The position numbers and the translations under genes are program-made. A DNA stretch of 64,000 nt from Massilia varians (GTDB lineage Bacteria > Pseudomonadota > Gammaproteobacteria > Burkholderiales > Burkholderiaceae_D): the NCBI RefSeq assembly GCF_027923905.1, contig NZ_AP026966.1, forward strand, positions 744,001 through 808,000, read 5' to 3'. The stretch's first letter is position 1, and every line of letters begins with the position of its first letter. Below the pieces are notes generated by a model that saw only the letters and a program-made list of their open reading frames with translations, was not told the origin of the DNA and did no database searches. Below, one piece after another: positions 10,429 through 19,528 of the stretch.

Positions 10429-11088
10429 ATGAATCGTTTGACGTTTCCGCGTTTGAAGTCCTTGTTGGTTGCAAGCCTGGTCCTGTGCGGTAGTGCCTCC
10501 GCGGCGCCGCAAACCGCCGTCGCCAAGGCCGACCCGGCCAAGGGCGGAACCCTCTACGATGCGGGCGATACCGCGCGCGGCCTGCCGGCCTGCATGTCCT
10601 GCCACGGCGCCGCCGGCAACTCGACCATCGTCGCCAACCCCAAGCTGGCCGGCCAGATCGATTCCTATACTCACAAGCAACTGGTCGATTTCACTACCCC
10701 GAACCGCCAGAACCCGGTCATGACGACCTACGCCAAGATGCTGACCGAGGACGAGAAGCGCAACATCGCTGCCTACCTCGCCACCCAGAAGGCCAAGCCG
10801 GGCGCCGCCAAGAACAAGGACACCGTCGAGCTGGGGCGCAAGATCTACCGCGGCGGCATCGCCGAGAAGGGCGTCGCCGCCTGCGCCAGCTGCCACGGCG
10901 CCACCGGCAGCGGCATCCCGGCCCAGTACCCGCGCCTGTCGGGCCAGCACCAGGATTACACCTATGCCCAGCTGGACGCCTTCAAGACCGGCACCCGCAA
11001 GAACAGTGTCCAGATGACCACCCTGGCACAGCGCATGTCGCCCGAAGAAATGAAGGCGGTGTCCGACTATATCGCGGGCCTGAAATAA
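10429..11088 (+). CDS. Dihaem cytochrome c4-type protein
   Basis: The 219-residue periplasmic electron carrier has a Sec signal peptide (LKSLLVASLVLCGSASAAP) and two tandem cytochrome domains, each with a haem-attachment site (CMSCH, CASCH). Axial Met candidates follow each domain (PVMTTYAKML, SVQMTTLAQRM). It passes electrons from the bc1 complex to terminal oxidases. It lies upstream of the haem-ligation genes resB and ccsB, which attach its haems. The ATG at 10429 is chosen because it begins a clean signal peptide. Confidence 0.95.
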   Translation: MNRLTFPRLKSLLVASLVLCGSASAAPQTAVAKADPAKGGTLYDAGDTARGLPACMSCHGAAGNSTIVANPKLAGQIDSYTHKQLVDFTTPNRQNPVMTTYAKMLTEDEKRNIAAYLATQKAKPGAAKNKDTVELGRKIYRGGIAEKGVAACASCHGATGSGIPAQYPRLSGQHQDYTYAQLDAFKTGTRKNSVQMTTLAQRMSPEEMKAVSDYIAGLK

Positions 11089-11104
11089 GCAGCGCTGCGT
11101 TCTC

Positions 11105-11209
11105 GTAGGGTGGGCGGCTCTGCCGACCGCGCGTTCAAATTACATTTGCATACCACGCGGCTGTTCATTGGCAGGTTGAACGCGCGGACGGCGAAGCCGT
11201 CCACCCTAC
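11105..11209. repeat. GTAGGGTGG intergenic palindromic repeat, copy 1
   Basis: Left arm 11105-11138 begins GTAGGGTGGGCGGCTCTGCC. Right arm 11176-11209 is the inverted form ending GCCGTCCACCCTAC. Both arms carry GCGCG and GTTCAA inside. The core between the arms is unrelated to the cores of the other copies. It sits between cytochrome c4 and resB. Confidence 0.85.
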
Positions 11210-11298
11210 AAAAAACAAAGGGGCGGCGGCGCTGAGCTGACTGCCCTTTTTGCTGTATGCTCGGCGGATTTGCTGGCGCTTTACGGAAGTAGTGGAAC

Positions 11299-13389
11299 AT
11301 GAGTACCACCGGAATTGAACTGAACACCCGCCGCCGCGGGTTCGCCGAAGCGGTCGAGCTGGTGTCGTCGATGCGCTTCGCCATCAGCCTGCTCACGATC
11401 GTCGCCATCGCCTCGGTCATCGGCACCGTCCTCAAGCAGAACGAGCCGATGCCGAACTACGTCAACCAGTTCGGTCCGTTCTGGTTCGAGGTCTTCGCCA
11501 GACTCGGCCTGTACAACGTGTACACGAGCTGGTGGTTCCTGCTGATCCTGGTCTTCCTGATCGTGTCCACCGCCCTGTGCGTGGTGCGCAATGCGCCGAA
11601 GATGGTGCGCGACATGCGCAGCTGGCGCGAGCACGTGCGCGAGGAATCGCTGCGCAACTTCCACCACAAGCTGGAGTGGACCGCGCCGGTGGCCGGCGCT
11701 GCGCTTGCCGCCCAGACCGCCGAACGCCTGCGCCACGCCGGCTACGCGGTCAGGCTGGTCGACAAGGACGGCGGCACGCTGGTGGCGGCGAAGAAGGGCG
11801 CCGGCAACAAGTTCGGCTACATCTTCGCGCACACGGCCATCATCGTGATCCTGCTGGGCGGGATGCTCGACTCCGAATTGCCGGTCAAGTTCCAGCAGTG
11901 GTTCTTCGGCAAGACGCCATTCGGCGGCAGCGGCGTGATCGCCGACATCCCGGCCCAGCACCGCCTCGGCATCTCGAACCCGACCTTCCGCGGCAATACC
12001 CTGATCGCCGAAGGCCAGACCAGCGATACGGCGCTGCTGCCGCAGGCCTCGGGCGTGCTGGTGCAGGAACTGCCGTTCTCGATCAAGCTCGAAAAATTCC
12101 ACATCGACTTCTACTCGACCGGCATGCCCAAGCTGTTCGCCAGCGACGTCACCGTGCGCGACCATGAAACCGGCAAGACCTTCCCGGCCTCCATCCGGGT
12201 CAACCACCCGCTGATCTACAAGGGCATCGCCGTCTACCAGTCGAGCTTCGACGACGGCGGCAGCAAGCTCAAGCTCACCGGTTTCCCGATGAGCGGCACG
12301 GCCGACAAGGCCTTCCAGATTGAAGGCACGGTGGGCTCCAGCACCGAGCTCAAGCAAGGGGGCGAGACCTGGTCGGTGGAATGGTCTGGTTTCCGCCCCT
12401 TCAACGTCGAGAACATCGCGGCCGGCCAGGATGCGCGCGCGGTAGCCAAGAACACCTCCTTCAACGAGCAGCTCAGCGCCACCCTCGGCAAGGCCTCCGG
12501 CTCGGCGGCCAGGAGCGACCATGCCAAGGACCTGAAGAACGTCGGCCCGAGCGTGCAGTACAAGCTGCGCGACAAGACCGGCCAGGCGCGCGAGTTCATG
12601 AACTACATGCAGCCGCTCACGCTCGACGGCGCCCAGGTCTACCTGGCCGGCGTGCGCAGCAATCCTTCGGAAAACTTCAGCTTCCTGCGCATTCCGGCGG
12701 ACGCCGAGTACAGCGTGCGCACCTGGATGCGCCTGCGCGCGGCGCTGGCCGATGCCTCGCTGCGGCAGGATGCGGCCCGGCGCTACGCGGCGCGCGCGCT
12801 GGCGCCGGAGCAGCAGGCGGGCCTGGGCGGCCAGCTGGAAGAGTCCGCTGCGCGCACCCTGGCCATCTTCGCCGGCGAGGGCGGGGGGCGTGGCGGCTTC
12901 GTCGGCGTCTCGCAGTTCCTCGAGAAGATCCCGCCGGCCGAGCAGGAAAAGGCCGCCGGCATCTTCATGAAGATGCTCAACGGCGCCCTGTGGGAGCTGT
13001 GGCAGGCCGCCAATGCGCGCGCCGGCCTGGCGCCGGTCGAAGCGAGCGAGGCCAACGGCCGCTTCCTGCAGCTGGCCACCAATGCGCTGTCGGACAGCGT
13101 GTTCTACGGCGCCCCGGTCTACCTGCAGCTGGAAGAGTTCAACGAAGTGAAGGCATCGGTGCTGCAGCTGACCCGTTCGCCGGGCAAGAACATCGTCTAC
13201 CTCGGCTGCGTGCTGCTGGTAGCCGGCGTGTTCGCAATGTTTTATATTCGTGAACGGCGCATGTGGGTGTGGGTGCGCGATACCGATGGCGGCGCGCATG
13301 CGCTGATGGCCATGAGCACCCAGCGCAAGACGCTCGACTTCGAGCGCGAATTCGACGATTTGAAAGTAAAACTGCCGCAGCCGGCCTGA
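11299..13389 (+). CDS. resB: Cytochrome c biogenesis protein ResB (System II)
   Basis: The 696-residue protein has an N-terminal block of membrane helices (MRFAISLLTIVAIASVIGTV; WWFLLILVFLIVSTALCVV), another helix after a basic stretch, a large periplasmic domain and a last helix near the C-terminus (VYLGCVLLVAGVFAMFYI). With CcsB it forms the haem-export and cytochrome c synthase complex. The following ccsB gene starts 22 bp downstream. Length and topology match full betaproteobacterial ResB. Confidence 0.95.
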   Translation: MSTTGIELNTRRRGFAEAVELVSSMRFAISLLTIVAIASVIGTVLKQNEPMPNYVNQFGPFWFEVFARLGLYNVYTSWWFLLILVFLIVSTALCVVRNAPKMVRDMRSWREHVREESLRNFHHKLEWTAPVAGAALAAQTAERLRHAGYAVRLVDKDGGTLVAAKKGAGNKFGYIFAHTAIIVILLGGMLDSELPVKFQQWFFGKTPFGGSGVIADIPAQHRLGISNPTFRGNTLIAEGQTSDTALLPQASGVLVQELPFSIKLEKFHIDFYSTGMPKLFASDVTVRDHETGKTFPASIRVNHPLIYKGIAVYQSSFDDGGSKLKLTGFPMSGTADKAFQIEGTVGSSTELKQGGETWSVEWSGFRPFNVENIAAGQDARAVAKNTSFNEQLSATLGKASGSAARSDHAKDLKNVGPSVQYKLRDKTGQAREFMNYMQPLTLDGAQVYLAGVRSNPSENFSFLRIPADAEYSVRTWMRLRAALADASLRQDAARRYAARALAPEQQAGLGGQLEESAARTLAIFAGEGGGRGGFVGVSQFLEKIPPAEQEKAAGIFMKMLNGALWELWQAANARAGLAPVEASEANGRFLQLATNALSDSVFYGAPVYLQLEEFNEVKASVLQLTRSPGKNIVYLGCVLLVAGVFAMFYIRERRMWVWVRDTDGGAHALMAMSTQRKTLDFEREFDDLKVKLPQPA

Positions 13390-13411
13390 TGCCCGCGGCA
13401 AGGAGACCAAG

Positions 13412-14578
13412 ATGGAACTGTCGCAAGCCCAAACCGGCAAAACTGGGGCCTATGTCCAGCAACCGGGCTTCTTCCGCAGCCTGAACGCCTTCGACTGGCT
13501 GTACGGCGCCGCCCTCTTGGCGGGGGCGCTGTTCGCGCTGAACCGCTACGCCCACCACATGGACATCTACGAACAGGTGATCCTGGTGCTCAGCGCGCCG
13601 ACCTTCGCGCTGCTGGGCTGGTACTGGAAGCCGATGCGCTGGCTGCTGCCGCTGGTGGCGGTGCTGTCGCTGTGGGCGATTTCCCTGTACGGCGGCGCCA
13701 TCGATGCCGCGAACCAGAAATTCTTCCTGAAATACATGCTGTCGAGCCAGTCCGCCATCCTCTGGATGAGCGCGCTGTTCGTGTTCTCGACCGTGTTCTA
13801 CTGGGTCGGCCTGGCCGGCCGCTCGGCATTCGGCGGTTCGGTCGGCAGCAAGCTGTGCTGGGCCGGCGTGGTGCTCGGTTCGGTCGGCATGATGGTGCGC
13901 TGGTACGAGTCCTACCTGATGGGCCCGGATGTCGGCCACATCCCGGTGTCGAACCTGTATGAAGTCTTCATCCTGTTCGCCATCATCACCGCGCTGTTCT
14001 ACCTCTACTATGAACAACGCTATGCCACCCGCCAGCTGGGCCCCTTCGTGCTCCTGATCATCGCCGCCGCCGTGGCTTTCCTGCTGTGGTACACGGTGTC
14101 GCGCGACGCCGCCCAGATCCAGCCGCTGGTGCCGGCGCTGCAGAGCTGGTGGATGAAGATCCACGTGCCGGCCAACTTCATCGGCTACGGCACCTTCGCG
14201 CTGGCCGCCATGGTCGGCTGCGCCTACCTGCTGAAATCGCACGGCATCCTGGCCGACCGCCTGCCGAGCCTGGAAGTGCTGGACGACGTGATGTACAAGT
14301 CGATCTCGGTCGGCTTCGCCTTCTTCACCGTCGCCACCATCCTGGGCGCTCTGTGGGCGGCCGAAGCCTGGGGCGGCTACTGGTCCTGGGACCCGAAGGA
14401 AACCTGGGCCCTGATCGTCTGGCTCAACTACGCGGCCTGGCTGCACATGCGCCTCATGTCGGGCCTGCGCGGCCGCGTGGCGGCCTGGTGGTCGGTGGTG
14501 GGCCTCCTGGTGACGACCTTCGCCTTCCTGGGCGTGAACATGTTCCTGTCGGGGCTGCACTCCTACGGCGAGCTGTAA
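13412..14578 (+). CDS. ccsB: Cytochrome c biogenesis protein CcsB/CcsA (System II haem handling)
   Basis: This 388-residue polytopic membrane protein carries the haem-binding WWD-like signature (WGGYWSWDPKETWALI) near residue 325 and about eight helices. It delivers haem to apocytochrome in the periplasm with ResB. An AAGGAGA ribosome site precedes ATG 13412. The stop lies 3 bp from the stop of the convergent hiuH, so the gene ends are packed together without a terminator. Confidence 0.96.
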   Translation: MELSQAQTGKTGAYVQQPGFFRSLNAFDWLYGAALLAGALFALNRYAHHMDIYEQVILVLSAPTFALLGWYWKPMRWLLPLVAVLSLWAISLYGGAIDAANQKFFLKYMLSSQSAILWMSALFVFSTVFYWVGLAGRSAFGGSVGSKLCWAGVVLGSVGMMVRWYESYLMGPDVGHIPVSNLYEVFILFAIITALFYLYYEQRYATRQLGPFVLLIIAAAVAFLLWYTVSRDAAQIQPLVPALQSWWMKIHVPANFIGYGTFALAAMVGCAYLLKSHGILADRLPSLEVLDDVMYKSISVGFAFFTVATILGALWAAEAWGGYWSWDPKETWALIVWLNYAAWLHMRLMSGLRGRVAAWWSVVGLLVTTFAFLGVNMFLSGLHSYGEL

Positions 14579-14581
14579 ACC

Positions 14582-14995
14582 TCAGTTGCCCCGATAGGTC
14601 GAGTAGCCGAAGGGGCTCAGCAGCAGGGGCACGTGGTAGTGCTGGGCCGGCGCATCCACGGTGAACTCGACCGGAATCTGCGGGAAGAAGCTGGCCTGTC
14701 CCTTGCGCTTGTAGTGCTCGCCGGTCTTGAACACGATGCGGTAGTCGGCCGCCGGCATCGGTTTATTCTCCGGATACAGGGCAGGGATGCGGCCCTGCGC
14801 GTTGGTGACGCCGCGCGCCAGTTCGCGCCAGCCGCTGCCTGCGCGCTGTTCCAGCGTGACCTCGATGCCGGCGGTGGGCTGGCCGCTCTGCAGGTCGAGC
14901 ACGTGCACGCTGAGCGGGTTCTGGGCGGCGCTTGCCGCGATGCTGGCAAAGCCCAGCAGGCTGGCCAGGGCGAGTCGGGGGATGGTTCGCATCAT
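14582..14995 (-). CDS. hiuH: Periplasmic 5-hydroxyisourate hydrolase (transthyretin-like)
   Basis: The 137-residue protein has a Sec signal peptide ([19 protein letters not shown]). HIUase signatures are present: [16 protein letters not shown] at the start of the mature protein, QGRIPAL, and the C-terminal box [19 protein letters not shown] containing the YRG motif that separates true HIUases from transthyretin. It hydrolyses 5-hydroxyisourate, a urate oxidation product. The ATG has an AGGAGA site. It is 25 bp downstream of the GlcG/HbpS-like gene on the same strand, so the two are probably one transcript. In E. coli hiuH forms an operon with msrPQ under HprRS control; the same players surround it here. 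Confidence 0.93.
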   Translation of the reverse strand: MMRTIPRLALASLLGFASIAASAAQNPLSVHVLDLQSGQPTAGIEVTLEQRAGSGWRELARGVTNAQGRIPALYPENKPMPAADYRIVFKTGEHYKRKGQASFFPQIPVEFTVDAPAQHYHVPLLLSPFGYSTYRGN

Positions 14996-15020
14996 CTTCT
15001 CCTAAATTAAAACAAAAAAA

Positions 15021-15512
15021 TCACGGCGTCGGTTGGTCGAGCTCGGGCACGGCGCCGATGGCGCGCTGCGCGCAGGCATGGTCGTTCAGCGGCCCGCCGC
15101 CGCCGGCCACGCCGATGGCGCCGACGACCTGCTTCTGCGCCAGCAGCGGCACGCCGCCGCCCAGCAGCAGCAGTTCGGGCAGGCTGGCCAGGTTGCGGGT
15201 GTCCGGCGCGGCCTGCGCGTCGCGCGCCAGCAGCAGGGTCGGCTTGCGGGTCGACAGCGCGGTATACGCCTTGCGCCGGCTGGCCTCGGTATTGTGCGGG
15301 CCGACGCCGTCGTCGCGCTGCAGGGCCACCAGGTTGCCGCCCTGGTCGACGACGGCCACGACGATCGCGCGGCCTTCGCTGCGGCAGGACTGGATGGCGC
15401 GCGCCGCCAGCCGGTTGGCCGCTTCCAGTCCGAGCGCCGGCTGCTGGCGCAGCTGGGCGCCGGCCGGGGCCGCGGCCAGCGCGGCGAGAAGCATGATGAG
15501 TTTCCGGGACAT
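15021..15512 (-). CDS. Secreted GlcG/HbpS-family haem-binding-like protein
   Basis: The protein has 163 residues from ATG 15512 (GGAAGA site; an upstream in-frame start would place the signal peptide internally). A signal peptide ([15 protein letters not shown]) is followed by the compact domain of the HbpS/GlcG (DUF336) family. Family landmarks are [27 protein letters not shown], the hydrophobic [11 protein letters not shown] and [18 protein letters not shown] near the end. Streptomyces HbpS binds haem outside the cell and modulates the SenS kinase. Here the protein is exported and divergent from a two-component system, which suggests a comparable accessory sensor role. Haem binding itself is not shown. 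Confidence 0.85.
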   Translation of the reverse strand: MSRKLIMLLAALAAAPAGAQLRQQPALGLEAANRLAARAIQSCRSEGRAIVVAVVDQGGNLVALQRDDGVGPHNTEASRRKAYTALSTRKPTLLLARDAQAAPDTRNLASLPELLLLGGGVPLLAQKQVVGAIGVAGGGGPLNDHACAQRAIGAVPELDQPTP

Positions 15513-15579
15513 GGTCTTCCTTCGACATGGGATGGACGCCATCTTGTCATGCGCCCGCCCACGCCAGGATGACCGCCAG

Positions 15580-15595
15580 ATGACAATCCTGTCAT
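15580..15595. promoter_or_regulatory. Palindromic operator of CusR/HprR type
   Basis: ATGACAATCCTGTCAT is a near-perfect dyad lying between the divergent hbpS-hiuH and hprRS units, 27 bp before the regulator ATG and 67 bp before the hbpS-like ATG. It resembles the E. coli CusR-type box (ATGACAA-N2-TTGTCAT). A further half-site TTGTCAT is at 15544-15550. Autoregulation plus control of the divergent pair is the natural reading. Confidence 0.7.
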
Positions 15596-15621
15596 GTCGC
15601 GCGGGCGCGCTCCGGCATAGA

Positions 15622-16317
15622 ATGAAACGTATGAGCATTCTGGTGATCGAAGACGAGCCGAAGACCGGCGACTACCTCCAGCGCGGCTTGGCCGAGTCGG
15701 GCTTTGCCGTGCGGCTCGCGCGCAACGGACGCGACGGCCTGGCCATCGCCCGCGAGGAAGAGATCGAGCTGGTCGTGCTGGACGTGATGCTGCCGCGCAT
15801 GGATGGCTGGCAGGTGCTCGAAGCCCTGCGCGCCGACCCGGATACCGAACAGATCCCGGTGCTGTTCCTGACGGCGCGCGACGAGGTCGAGGACCGCGTG
15901 CGCGGGCTGGAACTGGGCGCCGACGACTACCTGGTCAAGCCTTTCGCGTTTGTCGAGCTGGTGGCGCGCATCCGCACCCTGCTGCGGCGCGGGCCGGTGC
16001 GCGAGGAAGAACTGATCCGGATCGCCGACCTCGAGATCGACGTGCTGCGCCGCCGCGTGCGGCGCGGCGCCGAGGCCATTGCGCTCACGGCCCAGGAGTT
16101 CGCGCTGCTGCACTTGCTGGCGCGGCGCCAGGGCCAGGTGCTGTCGCGCGCCCTGATCGCGTCCCAGGTCTGGGACATGAACTTCGACAGCGATACCAAT
16201 GTCATCGACGCCGCCGTGCGCCGCCTGCGGCGCAAGATCGACGATCCCTATACCCACAAACTGATCCACACGCGGCGCGGCATGGGCTACGTCTGCGAGG
16301 CGCAGGCCCCGGCATGA
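15622..16317 (+). CDS. OmpR-family response regulator (HprR/CusR type)
   Basis: The protein has 231 residues from ATG 15622; ATG 15631 ([10 protein letters not shown]) is equally possible and neither has a strong ribosome site. The receiver domain has acidic pocket EDEP, phospho-Asp in [13 protein letters not shown], Thr in FLTARDE and Lys in YLVKPFAF. The winged-helix output domain ends ...[11 protein letters not shown]. The stop overlaps the kinase start (ATGA). Its place beside hiuH and msrPQ matches HprR (YedW), which answers periplasmic oxidants. CusR, copper-responsive, is the close alternative. Confidence 0.92.
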   Translation: MKRMSILVIEDEPKTGDYLQRGLAESGFAVRLARNGRDGLAIAREEEIELVVLDVMLPRMDGWQVLEALRADPDTEQIPVLFLTARDEVEDRVRGLELGADDYLVKPFAFVELVARIRTLLRRGPVREEELIRIADLEIDVLRRRVRRGAEAIALTAQEFALLHLLARRQGQVLSRALIASQVWDMNFDSDTNVIDAAVRRLRRKIDDPYTHKLIHTRRGMGYVCEAQAPA

Positions 16318-17702
16318 AACCCTCCTGGCGCCATTCCCTGACCCTGCGCGTGACGCTCGCCTTCGTGCTGATCGTTTCCTTCAGCGCGGCGGGCCTGGGC
16401 ATCTACCTGTACCGCGCCTTCGTGGCCGAGATCGCGCGCCGCGACGACCTGCAGCTGCTGGGCAAGCTGCGCCAGGTGCAGATCGTGCTTGGCCGGCCGG
16501 GCGCGGCCGAGCTGCTGCTTGCCCAACCCGACTTCTTCCGCGACACCATGAGCGGCCAGGAGAACTCGCTGGTGCGCATCGTCGGGCCGGGCGGCGCCGT
16601 GCTGGCCGATATCAACCCGCGCGGCGAGCGCTATCCGATGCCGCCGGAAGCCGGACCGGCGCCCGGCCGCGAGGCCATCGCCGGCTGGACCGCGCAGGAC
16701 GGCACGCCCGGCCGGGTCGTGGCGGGCAGTGCGCGCCTGGGCAGGAATCCGGTGACGGTGGTGGTGGCGCGCGCCTATGCCGAGCGCACCGCCATGTTCG
16801 CGCGCTACCGCGCCCATATCCTGGCGGCCTGCGCGGTCGGCGCCGTGCTGGCCGCCGCGCTGGCCGCCCTGATGCTGCGCCGCGGCCTGCGTCCCCTGCG
16901 CAGCGTCGCCGAGCATGCGGCGCTCATCAAGCCCGGCACCCTGGCGCAGCGGCTCGACATCGGCGCCGCGCCGTCCGAGCTGTGGCCACTGATCGATGCC
17001 TTCAACGCCATGCTGCAACGCCTGCAGGACGGCTATGCGCGCCTGTCCGGCTTCTCGGCCGACCTGGCGCACGAGTTCAGGACGCCGGTGACCAACATGA
17101 TCGGGCAAAGCCAGGTCGCGCTCGGGCAGGGCCGCAGCCGGGAAGAATACGAAGCGCTGCTGGCCTCGAACATCGAGGAACTCGAGCGCCTGGCGCGCAT
17201 GATCGAGAGCATGCTGTTCCTTGCCCGCGCCGGCCAGGACGAAGTGGTGCTGGCGCGCCAGCCGCTGGTGGCGCTCGATGAGCTGGAACGGGTGGCGGAT
17301 TTTTTCGAGGGCATGGCCGAGGAACGCGGCCTGCGCCTGGAATGCAGCGGGGAAGGCCGCTTCGCCGCCGACCCGGCGCTGGTACGGCGCGCACTGGCCA
17401 ACCTGGTCTCGAACGCGGTGCGCCATGCGGATGCGGGCAGCACCATCAGGCTGCACGCCGCGCCGCGCCCCGGCATGCTAGAGCTCAGCGTGAGCAACGT
17501 GGGCGCCCCGATTCCGCGCGAGCACCTGGAGCACCTGTTCGACCGTTTCTACCGGGTCGACAGCGCCCGCGGCGATGCGGAAGGCTCGACGGGACTGGGC
17601 CTGTCCATCGTCAGCGCCATCATGAACCTGCACGGTGGCAAAGCGATGCTGCAGTCGGACGGTCCCGACACCCGTTTCATCCTCGCCTTTCCCACCGGGT
17701 AG
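16314..17702 (+). CDS. Heavy-metal/oxidant-type sensor histidine kinase (HprS/CusS type)
   Basis: The 462-residue kinase has TM1 at about residues 13-33, a periplasmic sensor of about 130 residues and TM2 at about 167-187 ([20 protein letters not shown]). HAMP follows, then the His box [14 protein letters not shown] box [10 protein letters not shown], and G2 box [11 protein letters not shown] Cys lies at about residue 173 in TM2; E. coli HprS senses oxidants through cysteine in its membrane region, so this is a candidate redox residue. The periplasmic domain lacks a visible His/Met metal cluster, which speaks somewhat against a pure copper sensor. It is followed after 131 bp by msrP on the same strand. 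Confidence 0.92.
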   Translation: MKPSWRHSLTLRVTLAFVLIVSFSAAGLGIYLYRAFVAEIARRDDLQLLGKLRQVQIVLGRPGAAELLLAQPDFFRDTMSGQENSLVRIVGPGGAVLADINPRGERYPMPPEAGPAPGREAIAGWTAQDGTPGRVVAGSARLGRNPVTVVVARAYAERTAMFARYRAHILAACAVGAVLAAALAALMLRRGLRPLRSVAEHAALIKPGTLAQRLDIGAAPSELWPLIDAFNAMLQRLQDGYARLSGFSADLAHEFRTPVTNMIGQSQVALGQGRSREEYEALLASNIEELERLARMIESMLFLARAGQDEVVLARQPLVALDELERVADFFEGMAEERGLRLECSGEGRFAADPALVRRALANLVSNAVRHADAGSTIRLHAAPRPGMLELSVSNVGAPIPREHLEHLFDRFYRVDSARGDAEGSTGLGLSIVSAIMNLHGGKAMLQSDGPDTRFILAFPTG

Positions 17703-17833
17703 GGCAGCGGGCGGGGCCTGACGCGCTTTTGTCCAGCGTGCCGGGCCTCATCCTTGCCGGACGGCAGGCGGCGCTAACGTGCGCCCGGGCCGGCTGGTGT
17801 AACCTGAAGTTCCTCTCTGTAGCGGAGTCAGTC

Positions 17834-18805
17834 ATGCTTTTCAAACGCAGTCCGAACGGGATCGACCTCCCGTATCCGTCCGAGATCACGCCGCGCGAAG
17901 TCTACGAAGGCCGGCGCCAATTCATCGCCCGTATCGCCGCCACCGCGGCGGTCGGCTCCGGCATCTGGGAAATGGCCAACCGCGAGGCCTTTGCGCAAGG
18001 CGTGAAGCTCGCCGCCACCCGCAACGCGGCGCTGTCGACGCAGGAAGCGCCGACCTCCTTCAAGGACGCCAGCTCGTACAACAACTTCTACGAATTCGGC
18101 CTTGATAAGGGCGATCCGGTCCAGAACGCGCACACCCTGCGCACCCGGCCGTGGACGGTGACCATCGAGGGCGAGGTGAAGAAGCCGGTTACCCTCGACA
18201 TCGACCGCATCCTCAAGCTGGCGCCGCTGGAAGAGCGTATCTACCGCCTGCGCTGCGTGGAAGGGTGGTCGATGGTGATTCCCTGGGTCGGCTATTCGCT
18301 GTCGAACCTGCTCAAGCAGGTCGAGCCGCTAGGTTCCGCCAAATTTGTCGAGTTCACCACCCTGGCCGACCGCAAGCAGATGCCGGGCCTGCGCAGCGGT
18401 GTGCTCGACTGGCCCTATGTGGAAGGCCTGCGCATGGACGAGGCCATGCATCCGCTCACGCTGCTCACCGTCGGCATGTACGGCCAGGTGCTGCCGAACC
18501 AGAACGGCGCGCCGGTGCGCCTGATCGTGCCCTGGAAGTACGGCTTCAAGTCGGCCAAGTCGATCGTCCGGATCCGCCTGGTGAGCCGCCAGCCGCGCAC
18601 CGCCTGGCACGATTCGGCGCCGGACGAATACGGGTTTTATTCGAACGTGAATCCGAACGTGGACCACCCGCGCTGGTCGCAGGCCACCGAGCGCCGCATC
18701 GGCGAGGATGGCTTCTTCCAGCGCAAGCGCAAGACCCTGATGTTCAACGGCTACGACCAGGTCGCCTCGCTGTACAGCGGCATGGACCTGAAGAAGTTCT
18801 ACTGA
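17834..18805 (+). CDS. msrP: Protein-methionine-sulfoxide reductase catalytic subunit MsrP
   Basis: This 323-residue periplasmic molybdenum-cofactor enzyme repairs oxidised Met in exported proteins. A Tat signal is visible ([18 protein letters not shown]). The Mo-ligating Cys lies in [16 protein letters not shown], in the sulfite-oxidase fold. ATG 17834 follows a GGAG. The TGA overlaps the msrQ ATG by one base. The 131-bp gap to the kinase gene holds no copy of the TGACA/TGTCA dyad, so readthrough from hprRS or an unrecognised promoter drives it. Confidence 0.96.
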   Translation: MLFKRSPNGIDLPYPSEITPREVYEGRRQFIARIAATAAVGSGIWEMANREAFAQGVKLAATRNAALSTQEAPTSFKDASSYNNFYEFGLDKGDPVQNAHTLRTRPWTVTIEGEVKKPVTLDIDRILKLAPLEERIYRLRCVEGWSMVIPWVGYSLSNLLKQVEPLGSAKFVEFTTLADRKQMPGLRSGVLDWPYVEGLRMDEAMHPLTLLTVGMYGQVLPNQNGAPVRLIVPWKYGFKSAKSIVRIRLVSRQPRTAWHDSAPDEYGFYSNVNPNVDHPRWSQATERRIGEDGFFQRKRKTLMFNGYDQVASLYSGMDLKKFY

Positions 18806-19431
18806 TGGCGTTCACTCCGTCCACCAGGCAGCTCGGCACGATCAAGGCGGTGGTGTTCGTGCTGGCACTGCTGCCTTTCCTGCGCATGGCCTGGCTGGTG
18901 TTTCAGGGCGTGCCGGTCGAGCCGCTCGAATTCCTCACGCGCGGCACCGGCGACTGGACCCTGTACTTCCTGTGCATCACGCTGGCGGTGACGCCGCTGC
19001 GCCGTCTCACCGGCTGGAACTGGGTCGTGCGGCTGCGCCGCATGCTGGGGCTATACGCCTTCTTCTATGCGCTGCTGCACTTCACTTGCTTCTTCTGGTT
19101 CGACCATTTCTTCGACGTCGCGGCCATGCTCAAGGACGTCGTGAAACGGCCCTTCATCACGGTCGGCTTCATCGCCTTCGTCCTCCTGATTCCGCTGGCG
19201 GCGACCAGCACCAATGCGATGATCAGGCGGCTGGGCGGCAAGCGCTGGCAGTGGCTGCACCGCCTGATCTATGTGGTGGCGCCGCTGGGCATCCTGCATT
19301 TCTGGTGGATGAAGGCGGGCAAGAACGACTTCCAGGAGCCGATCATTTTCGGTGTGATCGTGGCGGCGCTGCTGGGGTTGCGCGTGTACTGGAGCGCGGC
19401 CCGGAAGGCTCAAAAGGCCGCGATATCGTAG
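18805..19431 (+). CDS. msrQ: MsrQ haem-binding membrane subunit of the MsrPQ system
   Basis: The 208-residue polytopic protein of the ferric-reductase-like superfamily passes quinol-pool electrons to MsrP. Helices include VFVLALLPFLRMAWLV, YFLCITLAVTPL, MLGLYAFFYALLHFTCFFWF and VGFIAFVLLIPLAATS; the haem-ligand His lie in YALLHFTCFF and WLHRLIYVV/ILHFWWMK. The start overlaps the msrP stop. The TAG stop (19429-19431) is part of the GTAGGGTGG repeat: the last three residues before it (AIS) immediately precede the element. Confidence 0.95.
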   Translation: MAFTPSTRQLGTIKAVVFVLALLPFLRMAWLVFQGVPVEPLEFLTRGTGDWTLYFLCITLAVTPLRRLTGWNWVVRLRRMLGLYAFFYALLHFTCFFWFDHFFDVAAMLKDVVKRPFITVGFIAFVLLIPLAATSTNAMIRRLGGKRWQWLHRLIYVVAPLGILHFWWMKAGKNDFQEPIIFGVIVAALLGLRVYWSAARKAQKAAIS

Positions 19432-19528
19432 GGTGGGCGGGTCTCCCGCCCACGCGTTCAGCTCCCGGATGCGCCGTGACGGCGCATGATTTTGTTGAAC
19501 GCGCGGACGGCAAAGCCGTCCACCCTAC
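19428..19528. repeat. GTAGGGTGG intergenic palindromic repeat, copy 2, supplying two stop codons
   Basis: Left arm starts GTAGGGTGGGCGGGTCTCCC; right arm ends GCCGTCCACCCTAC. The TAG of the left terminus is the msrQ stop, and on the other strand the TAG of the right terminus is the lysA stop. The element therefore fills the space between two convergent genes from stop to stop. A small inner dyad (GCGCCGTGACGGCGC) occupies the core. Confidence 0.88.
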
